DNA of 60,018 nt, taken from positions 62,737-122,754 of the forward strand of contig JBBBWG010030975.1 in NCBI GenBank assembly GCA_037176905.1, read 5' to 3'. Numbering within the stretch: position 1 is the first letter of the stretch; every line of letters begins with the position of its first letter. Under the pieces are notes generated by a model. That model had not been told where the DNA came from and did not search any database. It saw only the letters and a program-made list of their open reading frames with translations. This document shows positions 1 to 11,392 of this stretch, piece after piece. The translations under genes and the position numbers were made by a program. This DNA comes from Azolla pinnata. Lineage: Eukaryota; Streptophyta; Polypodiopsida; Salviniales; Salviniaceae.

Positions 1-24
1 TGATGGTGACGATGATGCATATAC
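1..24 (-). other. Start of intron 1 of the GH105-like gene
   Basis: The reading frame continues to the window edge, but the family pattern stops at the AG|GTATAT junction at 25/24. Beyond it the frame becomes low-complexity Met/His, which is better read as intron than protein. Confidence 0.45.
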
Positions 25-674
25 CTGGCATGGCGCTCCATGAGCACGAACTGGAGCGCGATGTCGTCCCACGCCGACCGCGCAGATGCAGTGCCGTTGT
101 TGTCGTCGTCGTCGCCGAACAGGGCCGTGTACTCGGCGTAGAAGGGCTCGGCCATGAACAGGCCGTCGAGCCACATCTGGTAGGGGTAGACGAGCTTGTG
201 CCAGAAGCCGCCCTCCACAGTGCGGGGCTGCGACCCGAGCTGCCTCCGCAGAAGCTCCGCCGCGGCCCTGTATCTCTGCAGGCCCGTTCGGCGCCAGAGG
301 AAGAGCAGCACCGTCCCCGATCGGACGTTGTCCAGCGTGAAATCCGCCGCCTTGTACGTCGGGATGCTGCCGTCCTCCGCCACGAACGCGTCCGTCCGGT
401 TCCTCACGAACTGCAGGTACCTCGCCTCCCTCGTCTTCCGCCACACCTGCTGGATCCCGTACAGCAGCACCCCGCGCTCGTAGTTCCATTGCTCCTTCCC
501 CGGCCCGCTCGCGTTCCAGATCCGCAGCGCCGTATCCGCCATCCGCACGTACAGCGGCTTCTTGCTGCTCTTCCCGGCCTCCGCGCTCAGCGGCAGCGGC
601 GCGCAGCAGCACAGCGCCAGCACGGCCATGGCCGCCATCGCCGGCACCGGCCACCGCTGGCTGCGGCTCCTCAT
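25..674 (-). CDS. GH105-like unsaturated rhamnogalacturonyl hydrolase, 5' exon (partial)
   Basis: This exon codes for about 216 residues from an ATG at 674 to an apparent donor (AG|GTATAT) at 24/25; the rest lies outside the window. The N-terminus is basic, then hydrophobic and Ala/Leu/Cys-rich (residues 12-30), which looks like a signal peptide for secretion. The body has the alpha/alpha-barrel pattern of glycoside hydrolase families 88/105: WNYERGVLLYGIQQVW near residue 60, LDNVRSG near 113, and YPYQMWLDGLFMAEPF with Asp170 where the general acid of YteR-type enzymes sits. Characterised members remove unsaturated galacturonate from rhamnogalacturonan-I fragments made by pectate-type lyases, and are mostly bacterial or fungal. 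GC content is high, like the purine gene at 34-36 kb and unlike the other genes here. The family call is fairly firm; substrate and host role are inference. Confidence 0.72.
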
Positions 675-759
675 CGCCAAAGGCTTGGTGGCTATGGCGC
701 GGAGAGATTCTTGGTATGCCGCAGACTGGCTGATGAGTGGTTGCTGGCTATGGCGACGA

Positions 760-778
760 AGCCGGGGGAAATGGATTT

Positions 779-817
<39 letters not shown>

Positions 818-1170
818 GATGCCGCGGAGAGAACGGATTCTGGTTGCTGGCTATGGCGAGGAAGCGGGGGGAAACGGATTCTTTCGTTCTTTCTTTCTTT
901 CTTTCTTTCTGATGCCGCAGAGAGAACGGATTCTGGTTGCTGGCTATGGCGAGGAAGCGGGGGGAAACGGATTCTTTCGTTCTTTCTTTCTTTCTTTCTT
1001 TCTGATGCCGCAGAGAGAACTGATTCTGGTTGCTGGCTATGGCGACGAAGCGGGGAATGGATTCCTTCTTTCTTATGCCGCAGAGAGAACTGATTCTGGT
1101 TGCTGGCTATGGCGACGAAGCGGGGAATGGATTCCTTCTTTCTTATGCCGCAGAGAGACTGGTCACCATC
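760..1170. repeat. Minisatellite with embedded (TTTC)n tracts upstream of the GH105-like gene
   Basis: Five copies of a unit beginning ATGCCGCAGAGAGAAC occur at 819, 912, 1005, 1075 and 1145. The first two steps are 93 bp, each ending in a TTTC microsatellite. The next two are 70 bp and lack the TTTC run. A degenerate sixth copy (GTATGCCGCAGACTGG, about 715-776) lies within 50-100 bp of the start codon at 674, so the array appears to have grown from the gene's own 5' flank. Confidence 0.9.
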
Positions 1171-1368
1171 ATCATCATGATCATGATCGATCTCATCACC
1201 ATCATCATCATCCTCATCACCATCATCAATCATCTATTACATAATGGAAAGAAGAGAAAATCCATATCTATCCAAATGGACAAGAGGGAGTTGGGAGAGT
1301 CAAACTTGGATGCAATTTCTTACTGTTTTCTTCCTCCTCATGATCATGATCATGATCATTATCATCTT
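1165..1368. repeat. (CAT)n / (ATGATC)n simple repeats
   Basis: Imperfect CAT/ATC trinucleotide tracts at 1167-1232 and an ATGATC tract at 1338-1366. Overlapping open frames here read as His/Asp/Ile runs and are not genes. Confidence 0.85.
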
Positions 1369-3115
1369 TTGCTTTCGAAGACAAATCCCATTTTTTCTTC
1401 TTCCGCAAACGGACAATGGAAGGCTTCGAGACAGAGTCGCTGGCGCCGTTCCGTACGCCGCGCTCGATTCTTCCTCTTCGTCGTCGAACGTGATCGTGGG
1501 CGCTAGGAATACTCCCAGTGTATGAGCGCGCCAAAGATCTGTCGGCGTGCCTTCTAGTAAATTAAAGGCGGTGGAGAGCTACCACCAGATTGATTAGTTA
1601 ACACATTAAGTCGAGCACACGTCTCTTTTAATTGCAAGGGAGAGTTTTGGCAGAGGTCCATGCGAAGAGGGGGGGGCGGGGGGGGTCCCAATCATAAGCC
1701 GAAAGCGGAGCAAGTTTCGAGCCCATCGGAAGGAAGCTGTAACCACGGACTCCAAAGCAGAGCACTTTCTCCGCCTCCTCATGCGCAAAGCAGACGAGCG
1801 AGAGAGCGAGCAACACAGGGCTCGGAGTGCAACTCATTCATTCGACCGATCAATCAATTCTAGTCTACCTACCGCCTAGCAAACTTCGTGCAATCGCCCA
1901 TTAGCAAAAGTCTCTTGAATTCGCTAGAGCTTGACATCTGGATGTCTGTTGCTCTCTCACAATGCTCACGATCCGTGAGTCAACAGCCTTATCTTCTTCA
2001 TCCATATCCTTACTACAACATGGCTGCCCATGGTCGAACCGACAATGCAATTTTTTATAAGCATGCCAAAAGCCTTGCACACGCTAGGCACGTGTTCAAT
2101 GCAAGCCGCATACTTCTTCTCGACGGCAAAGTACATACGTGCTAAACTACCACTTCTCAGGCATGGATCTACTATGTTGGTGCCTTCTTCTATTTGACAG
2201 AGCTAGTCTTCGTGAATGAACGACATGAACTTCCACCATGTTAATGCTGTAGCTAGTATGAGGTGAACGAGGAGATCCGCATTTTCAAAGTGCAGGTTTC
2301 CTAACTGCTAGCCACAGCAACCTCTAGAACAAAATGCAGCTTTCGGCGTATTTTCAGCCAACTGCATTCTAAATGCAGCGAAAGAAACCTAGGTGGCATT
2401 ACAAGTTACACAAATGTTTTGATGGTCAGCCTGGCAAGCAAAGCATGCCATGAGGGCAAGGCAAAAAGATGTACTGTTGAAGCATGAGCTTGGAACAGTT
2501 ACTTCCATTTCCTGATCATGGCATTCTTCTGGGCTGAATCAGGGAGTCCAAATGAATAGACAATGAATTCTCTTGCAGTAAATAAGATTGGTATCAAAGT
2601 TAATGACCTGTTGGATCAAAGTACGGGGTTCACCGTACATCAAAACTGCCCTAATTCAAATCGGCACTGAAGATAGTCGGCATCTTCTGATTTACCCAAA
2701 GTATGCAATGCAAATAATGTGCCACAGTAACCTGCACATTAGCATTATAATGGAATGAGGAGCCCCTCACACTAACTATTTGCATCTCAAAAATTTGATA
2801 GCCCTTTTAACTACAATATCATTAGGATAGATACAATAAAGAATCAACATTTACTGTTCGTTGTACAAACCTCAAAACTGTGGGTCAAGACATATACACC
2901 AGACCTATGCTTTGCTTAGTAACTTCTTTCGGTAGTGGTGGTGGGCACTAACAAGCACCACATAGCACGGGCAGGCTACGATTTGATTGCCGCTACCTTA
3001 TGCCACATTTTATCTTCTCATGTCATAGTATCCACAATGTACAAAACCATATGAGAAGAGATTCACATAACAAGACACAAGCGTAGCAACGTGAGAGAAC
3101 ACAGATGACATCCTC
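1369..3115. other. Intergenic region downstream of the site-1 protease gene
   Basis: No convincing coding sequence is visible. The left part is probably promoter of the GH105-like gene, and the part next to 3115 should contain the site-1 protease 3' UTR. A short plus-strand frame at 1888-2145 has a PPR-like snippet (ARHVFNAS) but no repeated motif. Confidence 0.6.
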
Positions 3116-6100
3116 TCAGAAAACTAGCAATGAGCGATTGGATCCCTTACGCACTCGTTTCCGTCTCTTCTGTTGCATACTACGCCATACACCAAGAATG
3201 AGAAAGAACCCTGGTAAGATGAGGCATGGTTTAAGTGTGACGGGTTGGCATTTGACAAAGAAATACACCAGAAATCAAATGTTACCTTTAAAGAAATCTC
3301 TAAATGACCAAGCATACACTTGTATCAAGTAAAACCTCATATATTTAGGAGTGATGGACTCACCAGCCACACAAAGCAGGACGGGGATGAGCCACTGGGC
3401 AGCCAATAGTGCCGAGGAATCTAACTGCACATCAAAACAAAACAGAAGAATTTCTAGATCTTTTAAGAGAGAAAATCTGGAAATCAATGTCTATTATAGC
3501 AATCATTAATTGGTTTCTTGAACATCAAGAAACATTGCTTTAACTATAACATGGAGGAGATGTCACTCCGGGTCACATTAGTCATATTTCATCTCAGTGA
3601 TAGTAATAACCTAAGCATCTATATATCTCTTACCTCATCATGGTGTAGCCATCCAGATGTTAATTCGTTGATATTCCCGCCCCTTTGTTCCTCTTGAGTT
3701 TTCTCATCCAACTTTTCTTGGTGAGGTAGCACACCTTCTCTTCCAATATGGTTCATGCGTGTTTCATGAGAAAATTCCACATGCCTTTCTTGGCTTTTCA
3801 CTTGCCCATCAAATAAATCATGTGACACCATCTCTTCATCTCCAGTACTGTTATTCACAAGCACTATCGGCAAGTCATCTACACTGTGCCGATTACTCCC
3901 TTTTGGTTGCCTCTGTCCAGAGCTAAAAGGCAGCTTGGGCTGGGTTCCATAGCCTTTGGTACCTTGTACTTCAAATCGAGCATCAAGGCCACACTGAAGC
4001 TCGTGATTGAGAACAAGTGAATACATTGAGGAATTCACATCATCCCTGCGAGATGGAGATGAGGATGTGGGAGTATTCAATGGAAAATGGATCCTCTTCG
4101 AAGGTGCGAAGAGCACTGGATCTTTTATATTATGGCTGGTAAAATCCAACAACTTTTTGAGCAGCCAGTAACAATCAGTCACCATGTGGCTATTATCTAG
4201 ACAGTTGGAATCTCCATACACTGCTATTCTGCCCAAACCACGCTCTACAGCTCCTAGCACTGCTGCCTCCACCTGAGGAAGCTTCTCAAAATGAGGTCGA
4301 ACACATCTTAAACCGCAACAAAATTCACTTACAAAACTTACTTACCTGTGGTTGAACTGATGCCTGCAATGAGGATGAAAGTGAATTCGGTTTCGTCCCA
4401 TCCTGGAATGTAAAACGATGCAAGAAACCACCATCTGGGAAAAGAGTAATATCTGTGCCAGAAGCAAAAAAGCCCCTTTGCCCATCAATGGAGTATGGAC
4501 CAGTAAGTATTGTGCCCCCAAAACCAATACCAAAACCAAGAAGAAGATCATTCAATGCGGGGATATTTGCTCCACCAGTCACAGGAGTCCACCAGCTCCG
4601 GGTATTGTCATCAAAAAATTTCATTTTTATCATTGTTTCAAGATGATACCAATCAGCAAACACTATCAATCCAAGTCCCAAAACTTGGACATCATGTTGT
4701 AGCTTACTTTTCTCCTCTTCAAAATATTCATCTTCAAGGTCTACCATTAGCAATGTCCCATACTGACGAGCATCAAAGCATGTGAATGGAGAACCTAAAA
4801 TCTCTAGATAATACCCAGCATCGCGTAGTATGTCAAACATGCTATGAAAATTTGTGTGAGGATGGTCTCCATGCCAGTCAAGAATGTCATTTCTAACATC
4901 CAATGAATCTCTGGGTATATAGCCAGGAGGATACCGCACGTTATGAAATTGATCCCAAAGTATCCGTTTTTCTCGCCGAGGAGTAGGAATAACATTCACT
5001 CGAACATGGAGTGTGCACACACTTCTTTGCATTTCTTTTCCTTCGGTTCTTGAAGGAGACACAATTGACAAAGATATATTACCTTCAATTATGCCTGAAA
5101 ACTTTACCCCTTCATCACGAATCTGCATGTGCAGCCCTAAGAATCCTGTCCATGGCCATATGGTATCCGAGAATGTGAACCGAATGTCCAGCATATTACC
5201 AGCCATATCAGAAGGATTCCAGCGAGGGCTTCCCTCAACATAACCTACGACACCCATTCCATTCAGTATTGTGACGTTGAACACAACAGGCATGGCACCT
5301 GCATAGAGGGGCTGTCGGCAGAAAGGCCACATGTAAGGGCAGTCAAGAAAATCTATTACTGGTGGTACAAGACTTGCTCGGGGCCTATATTTTACAAGAA
5401 GCTCATAAGATTCCAGCCTGACATAACAAAATCAAGTGATTAGCTTGGGTGTTTTAAAAAGGCCTACATAATCAGACAATCCATAGAATGCTTACAAATT
5501 CAACCGCCCAGAACCTTGCTCAAAAATGTTTGGGCCATCCAACCGAGAAGCTCCCTCAATGATAGCTTGCTTCATACTCGCTGGATTGATGACATTCCAG
5601 CGAATTGATTCTGGGATTACACTGGCAAGCAGACAGACAGCACCTGCAACTACAGGACTTGCCACACTAGTCCCTGAAAGACTTTTGCACCCAGAGTTTA
5701 TCCTTGATCCGATTATATCTCTTCCATATGCAACAATATCCGGTTTTACCCTCCCATACCTAAACCACAGAAACCCAGAAGCGTCTTCTACTAAGAACGA
5801 CAAGAAATGCATACAGCCAGGAAAAAGAATACACGCAAAGTATGCAGTACCCATGAGGGATTTCCCAGGTCGTCATTCCCCGTGACGAGAATGATGCAAT
5901 GTGATCACTATAATCAATCCCACCAACACCAATTACATCACTCTGATCGGCCGGATTGTTGAGTGTTCCATAAAGTGGCCCATCATTCCCAATGGCCGAT
6001 ACCATGATAACATTATTGGCTGTCATCTCCCATACCTTAATCCAAAACGTACATTAAACATCAAGCAAGGAAAACCCCAGTTTCACGCTAGAAGTTTCCA

Positions 6101-9100
6101 AAACTGTGCTTTCAGCCTTTAGAATCCCTTAATAATGAGTTTATTATCTTTTTCCTCAAATAGTACCTTCTCAATAAAAGGTTGGTCAAGAAAATCTGGT
6201 CCACCGATGCTAAGGTTGAGGATGTTTATTTCAGTTGCAATTGCATAATTGAAAGCATCTAAAAACCATGATGTGTAAGACACCTACAAAACACTGAGAG
6301 CAATTTTGCATTACATAATAGAGAACCTGTCCCAAATAAATGAAAACAATCGAATCCGACTGTTCGACATATAAATGCAACCAGCAGTCATCTCACGTTA
6401 GCTAGAGGGCAATGCAATGCACTCCTAGAAAAAATATGGAAGTAAAGCAAAAATTAGAAGACCAACAACTGTGGGATGAAAGACATAGATGACAATCTAG
6501 ATATAATCTGACGTTGACATCATTAAGATGGTTATGAGAAATGAGGAGGGCATATCTAACTGCAAGCAGTAATGTCCAATCATTTTCTTACCTGTGCATC
6601 TGTGAACACTCGAAATGCATATATCTCAGCATCTGGGGCAAAACCGAGACATTGAGGATCTTCACTTGAGATCACTCCTGCCACAAATGTTCCATGCCCT
6701 AGATTGTCATTCAGTGTATCTTCATTTGTCCAATTCGTCCTCTCCTACAGATATAAAGAAAATCAAATGCCACACAAATTTTCAGTGTCACATAAAGATG
6801 TCACAATACAGCACAGAATATTGCCATCAGATGTATATCTTTCTATTCATACACAACACAAGAACCTGCGTGTATACTAAATTGGACGCAATCTTCGCTG
6901 GCATAATACTTTTATGTTCGAGATGCAATGATCTCTCGGAAATTTTCCATACTTGCTATGGACCGTTGAGAACGTGAAACATGCCTCACATTCAATCTTA
7001 AGTTTCGGTACAAATGCTTCCAGGGCAAATTTTGAAATGGCCTATTACGTCCAAGAGAGTGAAAAAAGTGTGATGCCACCCTCCAGATCCTTACTAATTA
7101 CGTAGTGTCCACTAAAGCCATCTAGAATTGAGCATGTTTCTTGTCTGGAAATGGTGTCTATGATCGTATCATTGTGAGGTTGTGGGGATGGGTCAGTGAA
7201 GGTGGCTGGCTGCATTTTGCCACCGCGTCGACATACACGTGGAATTTCCCCTTCTTTTTCGGAGCATTGACAATGTTGCTTAGCCAAGTTGTATTTCGTG
7301 ACAGGCCAAAGGAGAATCGATCTCCTGTTTTCACAAATGGTGATTCAAAGACGATCTCATCAATATTCTCAATGTGAAATACCTTAATGTTCCGAAAATG
7401 TGGATGATCAGCTCTCACACCTGTGTCAAAAACTGCCATCCGCACCTTTGCCCCTGTAAAACCTTTGGCCCAAAGTCTATCAGCTCCAAACATTGATGTG
7501 ATCTGAGATCTCTGTATAAGGAATAAATCAAATCTTAGCTTCTGCCCCTGGATGACTTCGTTTTGCACTAAACATCAAACAGATGCACAACGTTAACGTG
7601 ATACTATATATGGCGGCACACCTACAGAAACAAACAACATACATTTTTTTGTACCAATAAAGTTAGATGAACATGTTTCCAGACACCTATCAAAGAGTAG
7701 AGTAATTCCAACCCATGCTTATACAAGAATTTTGCATCCAACGTAGGTAAAACATGTTGCATGTATGAAAGACACACATGTATAATTAGAATGTGTACAT
7801 ATGCACAGTTTCACATTTTATAGAAAACATTATGTTTCATCGAAAATTTTATCTTTTGTGGTTATGATGTTTTCCCTCCCCTTTTTCGTAAAGACAAGTT
7901 AGCGATATAAACAGGATATGTGTACATCCGCACATAATTACACAATATACAGAAAGCATGATATTTCCAATTCTAGCCATTACATTATGTTATACTGCAA
8001 TTATGCTCTTCCTCTCTCGCCCCATCTGGTGCGGAACTTTTTCTCTTAAATTGGTACATTATTATAGCACCCTGTGCATCAACGTTTATAACTCCTTTTT
8101 GTATTGCTTGAATGGACGACAAAAGCAGAGTACAGAGATGGAACAAATAACCTTCTAATCGTGCCCAAAAAGCTCACTGACTGCTAGTTCTCACATGTTT
8201 ACACGTGCATGCACCAAATAAATCGAGTGAAGTATATATGACAAAATCTAGCAAAGTATATCGAAATATTTACCTGCACAAGGATCTTGCGGCCTGTATC
8301 CGAGAGAGATGGCTTCTCACAATGACCCAGAAGGTCTCCGTCTTCACTCCATGGCATAGACCTTTTACCCCTATTGCTTTCATATTTCACACTCTCCCCT
8401 GAGAAATCATCGATTTCTAGACCAAAGGATGGGCCAACAGAATCTCTTACATTTTCATCATCCTGTAATATGGCCCTTGTGAACCGAGACTGCCGAGAAA
8501 TATCCTTGACAAAAGCTATGGATTTCAACTGGTTCATTACATTGTCCATTTCTCTTTCCTCGATTCTGAGCAAAGCAAAATCTGTAGGGAAAGCTGAAGC
8601 CGGATTTACTCTCTCTATCCACTCCCATCCATCCAACTGGAGCATTGAATTGCGAAGAGCGATATGATGTTCAGCTGCGTATTTGTAGGATGTAAACCTG
8701 ACAATTACTTCGTGTGCAACTTCCCCATCGAACCTTCCGGTGTCACCCACCTCCTTGGAATCTGAAGAAGAATCTGGACGTTCCAGATGATCCACGCAGT
8801 GGGATGACGGATCTAGCATCTTCCTAGAACCCGGAAGAACTGACTGTTCCTCGGAACCAGAACGGCCAGCTGCGGAGCCCGAATTCGCGCCGGATCCCGA
8901 TGAACACGACAGGGAATCCAGGAATCCATACGATTCTGACAAATCCGTGGAATGCGCGGGACCTCCAGAGCAATCAAAAGAAGAACCTAGTGCTACCCCG
9001 CGGAGCTCATCCAGGAATCCATACGATTCTGACAAATCCATGGAGATCAAAGGGATCGACATCGACGACGGCGAGGAGCTCGTGCGGATCTGTTGGTGGT

Positions 9101-9230
9101 GCGGGCCTCCATCTGGCAACGAAGCATTGGCAGGAGAGAATCGGAGGGGCACGGACGCGGCCCGAAGATCGTCGTGGCAGAGAGCAGAAAGGAAGAGGAG
9201 GAGCCCGCAGAGGGGCAGCAGGAACGCCAT
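3116..9230 (-). CDS. S1P: Site-1 protease (subtilisin-like SKI-1/S1P)
   Basis: Membrane-anchored Golgi subtilase that cleaves luminal domains of stress transcription factors (bZIP17/28 type) and some prohormones. Exons on the minus strand: 9230-8274, 7511-7383, 6744-6592, 6283-6167, 6035-5851, 5759-5496, 5417-4346, 4272-3634, 3424-3364, 3210-3116. All joins are GT-AG and keep frame, giving 1223 residues. The start at 9230 opens a signal peptide ([18 protein letters not shown]). The catalytic set is complete: Asp348 ([10 protein letters not shown]), His379 ([10 protein letters not shown]), oxyanion Asn469 (SAIGNDGP) and Ser545 ([12 protein letters not shown]). A C-terminal membrane segment (about 1177-1201) is followed by a short basic cytosolic tail ([12 protein letters not shown]). 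The protein is about 180 residues longer than Arabidopsis S1P, mostly through a Ser/Gly-rich N-terminal insertion. Only the last two, short exons rest mainly on splice logic. Confidence 0.95.
8915..9040 (-). repeat. In-frame partial duplication in the site-1 protease N-terminus
   Basis: The plus-strand segments 8916-8946 and 9009-9039 are nearly identical, 93 bp apart. They encode the same decapeptide, [10 protein letters not shown], twice, 31 residues apart, between signal peptide and propeptide. Confidence 0.9.
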
Positions 9231-9299
9231 CACGGGCTCGAGCCCGGGACCATGTCTCTCGCTCTTCGAGCTGCTGCCGCAGAAAACGCAGAGTCTGGT

Positions 9300-9311
9300 A
9301 TATATATATAT
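9300..9311 (-). promoter_or_regulatory. Candidate TATA box of the site-1 protease gene
   Basis: A run of alternating TA lies 70-80 bp upstream of the ATG at 9230. Transcription starting about 30 bp downstream would leave a roughly 40-nt leader. Position and sequence fit a plant TATA element, but no start site is known. Confidence 0.4.
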
Positions 9312-9321
9312 GTTCAGGGGA

Positions 9322-9402
9322 GTTGGTTTCACACCTGTCCGGACAGGAGCTGGTTTCACACCTGTCCGGACGGGAGCTGGTTTCACACCTTGTCCGGACC
9401 GA
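9322..9402. repeat. 27-bp tandem repeat x3 with TGTCCGGACA-type palindromes
   Basis: GGTTTCACACC(T)TGTCCGGAC recurs at 9325, 9352 and 9379 with a strict 27-bp period. Each copy carries a GTCCGGAC palindrome. The block lies immediately distal to the TATA-like run of the site-1 protease gene. Confidence 0.9.
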
Positions 9403-9685
9403 ACACTCTTCCTTTGCAAGGATCCTGCCCATGTGGCCAGACCCATTATGCAAGACAAACCTTCTTCAAACTGCTTGTAGCTATAGATAGATAGATCTGT
9501 CGAGTTTCCGACGTATCGGCAACCGCATGCATGTTAGGATCGGATGAGACGCGCACACACGATGGTCTGTCTGTATAGCCTCTCGAGGCGCTGTTTTTTG
9601 TGATTTGTCGGGTCCCGACGGGCCTAGCCAGCCGCTTCGGAACGGCCTGCTTTTTGTAATGGTTTGAGAAGTCAAACCGCGGAAG

Positions 9686-9851
9686 AAAAAGAAGAAACAG
9701 TCACCACCCCGGTTTAATCAGCGGCCGCTTTGCGCTACAAGCCACGAATGCACGAGAGGGCCCTCGGGAAAAAGAAGAAACAGTCGCCACCTCGGTTTAA
9801 TCAGCGGCCGCTTTGCACTACAAGCCACGAATGCATGAGAGGGCCCTCGAA
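9686..9851. repeat. 83-bp tandem duplication
   Basis: Two adjacent 83-bp copies run from the GAAGAAACAGTC motif (9691 and 9774) through GGTTTAATCAGCGGCCGC to GAGAGGGCCCTCG, differing at only a few positions. It is noncoding and lies in the head-to-head interval between the site-1 protease and uridylyltransferase genes. Confidence 0.9.
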
Positions 9852-10582
9852 AGCTGTGGTTTTTGTGTGGCCGATTGTGTGCGTCGCAAGTATCGTTCTT
9901 CAGGTTTTTAACGGAGTTCGGGCTGCATGCGGCATTCTGAACATTGTTTTTTACAGCTGCATTCGCCCCGGGTCGAGGCTTCTGTCTTGGCATCTCTTCG
10001 AGCTTTGCGAGCCTCTTTTACGCCCGCCGGTCTTTGGATCATTCGCACACGCTGTTTTCGTTGCACAACAGCAAAGATGTACTTCCAAGCATATCCAAGT
10101 CGAAGGGTGCTTTTTTTTTTTTTTTTTTTTTACTATACTCAAAGTGCTTCGATACAAGGTGTTTTGTAAGTGATCGACCAATGAAACCCAATTAGAAGGA
10201 TGCGCACAGTGGGGGCATCTTTCTGTTTGCACGAGAAGCACATCTCGGTTCTATCTGCCGCGAATGAGCTGCACGAGGCGAGCGACGGCAATGCATTCGG
10301 AAGCAGAGCAAAAGCCGGGCAGATCGCATCGTGCAGCATCGCACGCGATTGAATGCGAGCTGCAGTAAACAGCGGAACGACAAGTAATCGATCACGACCG
10401 AACGAACCGAGACGGAGAGCTATTGCTGGCAGGAAACAGCAGGGAGCTTTCGATTGGATGCAAGAAGCGTTGACAAATCAACGAGGACCGACGGTAGCCG
10501 AACGAATCGACGAGACGAGATGTCCACCAGAACCTGGCCATTTCTCTCTTGCTGCTGGGTTCTGGGCATCTGCCCATTTCTC

Positions 10583-10790
10583 TCTTGGTTTTGTTTTGGC
10601 CATGAGAAGCTGCCCAAAACAAACACAACAGAAACACAGAACAACACATTATCATCATTCTCTGCACACAGCTTCTTCTTGGTTTTGTTTTGGCCATAAG
10701 AAGCTGCCCAAAACAAACACATATGGGCCAACAAACACAACAGAAACAGAGAACAACACATTATCATCTTCTCTGCACACAGCTTCTTCT
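10583..10790 (+). repeat. 94-bp direct repeat with internal inverted repeat, leader of the uridylyltransferase gene
   Basis: GGTTTTGTTTTGGCCAT recurs at 10587 and 10681, followed both times by AAGCTGCCCAAAACAAAC and a CA-rich tail. Within each copy GTTTTGTTTTGG and CCCAAAACAAAC can pair as a hairpin. The second copy has a small insertion. The pair lies 130-340 bp upstream of the start codon at 10923, so it is probably 5' UTR or core promoter. Confidence 0.85.
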
Positions 10791-10854
10791 TCTTCTTCTT
10801 CTTCCTGCTCTTTCTTCCTCCATATCCTTTCTCTCTCTCTGCACCTCCATGCCT

Positions 10855-10883
10855 CTAACCCTAACCCTAACCCTAACCCTAAT
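10855..10883 (+). repeat. Hexameric telomere-like (CTAACC)n tract
   Basis: Nearly five units of CTAACC lie about 40 bp upstream of the start codon at 10923. The period is 6 (TTAGGG type), unlike the 7-bp plant TTTAGGG tracts at 57.5 and 59.2 kb. CCCTAA teloboxes are common in promoters and leaders of plant housekeeping genes. Confidence 0.85.
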
Positions 10884-10922
10884 CTTCCCCGCCATCGCCC
10901 CCCCACGAAAGCTCAGCGAATA

Positions 10923-11361
10923 ATGGCTGCCCAGAAGCCTCCCCCCCTCCCGCACGACCTGATCTTCTCCTCGCCCTCCTCTTCTTCCCCGGCCCCCGTC
11001 GCTGGAGCTGGAGAGTACCTGCTTCAATTGCTCCGGAGCAGACCTGCTCCCCTCCCTTCCGCGGCCTATGGCGCTCCCGAATCCGCCGCCGCCGCCGCCG
11101 CCCCAGGACCACCCGCCGCAGACGAAGACGATGAGCCTTACGCCCACCTCGCCCTCCACCACGACCCGGCTGTGGCTGCCATGGGTCCTTGCCATGGTCA
11201 AAGGCATTCGCTTCTACACGATCTTCATCAAGAACGGGCCTTTTTCCAACATCAACAGAATCAGCAACATCTGCAGCATCTGCAGCATCATCCTCACCAG
11301 CACCATCAATATCAACACCTGCATCAACACCAACAACATCAACAAGAACATAAACCACACC

Positions 11362-11392
<31 letters not shown>

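Larger units (their letters stand above)
9403..10922. other. Head-to-head intergenic region, site-1 protease / uridylyltransferase
   Basis: About 1.7 kb separates the two divergent start codons and probably contains both promoters. Apart from the listed repeats and a poly-T tract at 10110-10131, no gene is visible. The forward frame of the uridylyltransferase is open from 10353, so an upstream start cannot be excluded. Confidence 0.6.

Noticed and set aside
748..1233. Long overlapping frames on both strands with repeated Ser/Glu/His-rich products
   Set aside because: They are translations of the TTTC, CAT and 70/93-bp repeats; no family features.
1888..2145. Possible PPR fragment (ARHVFNAS)
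   Set aside because: Single weak match, no second repeat in any frame nearby.
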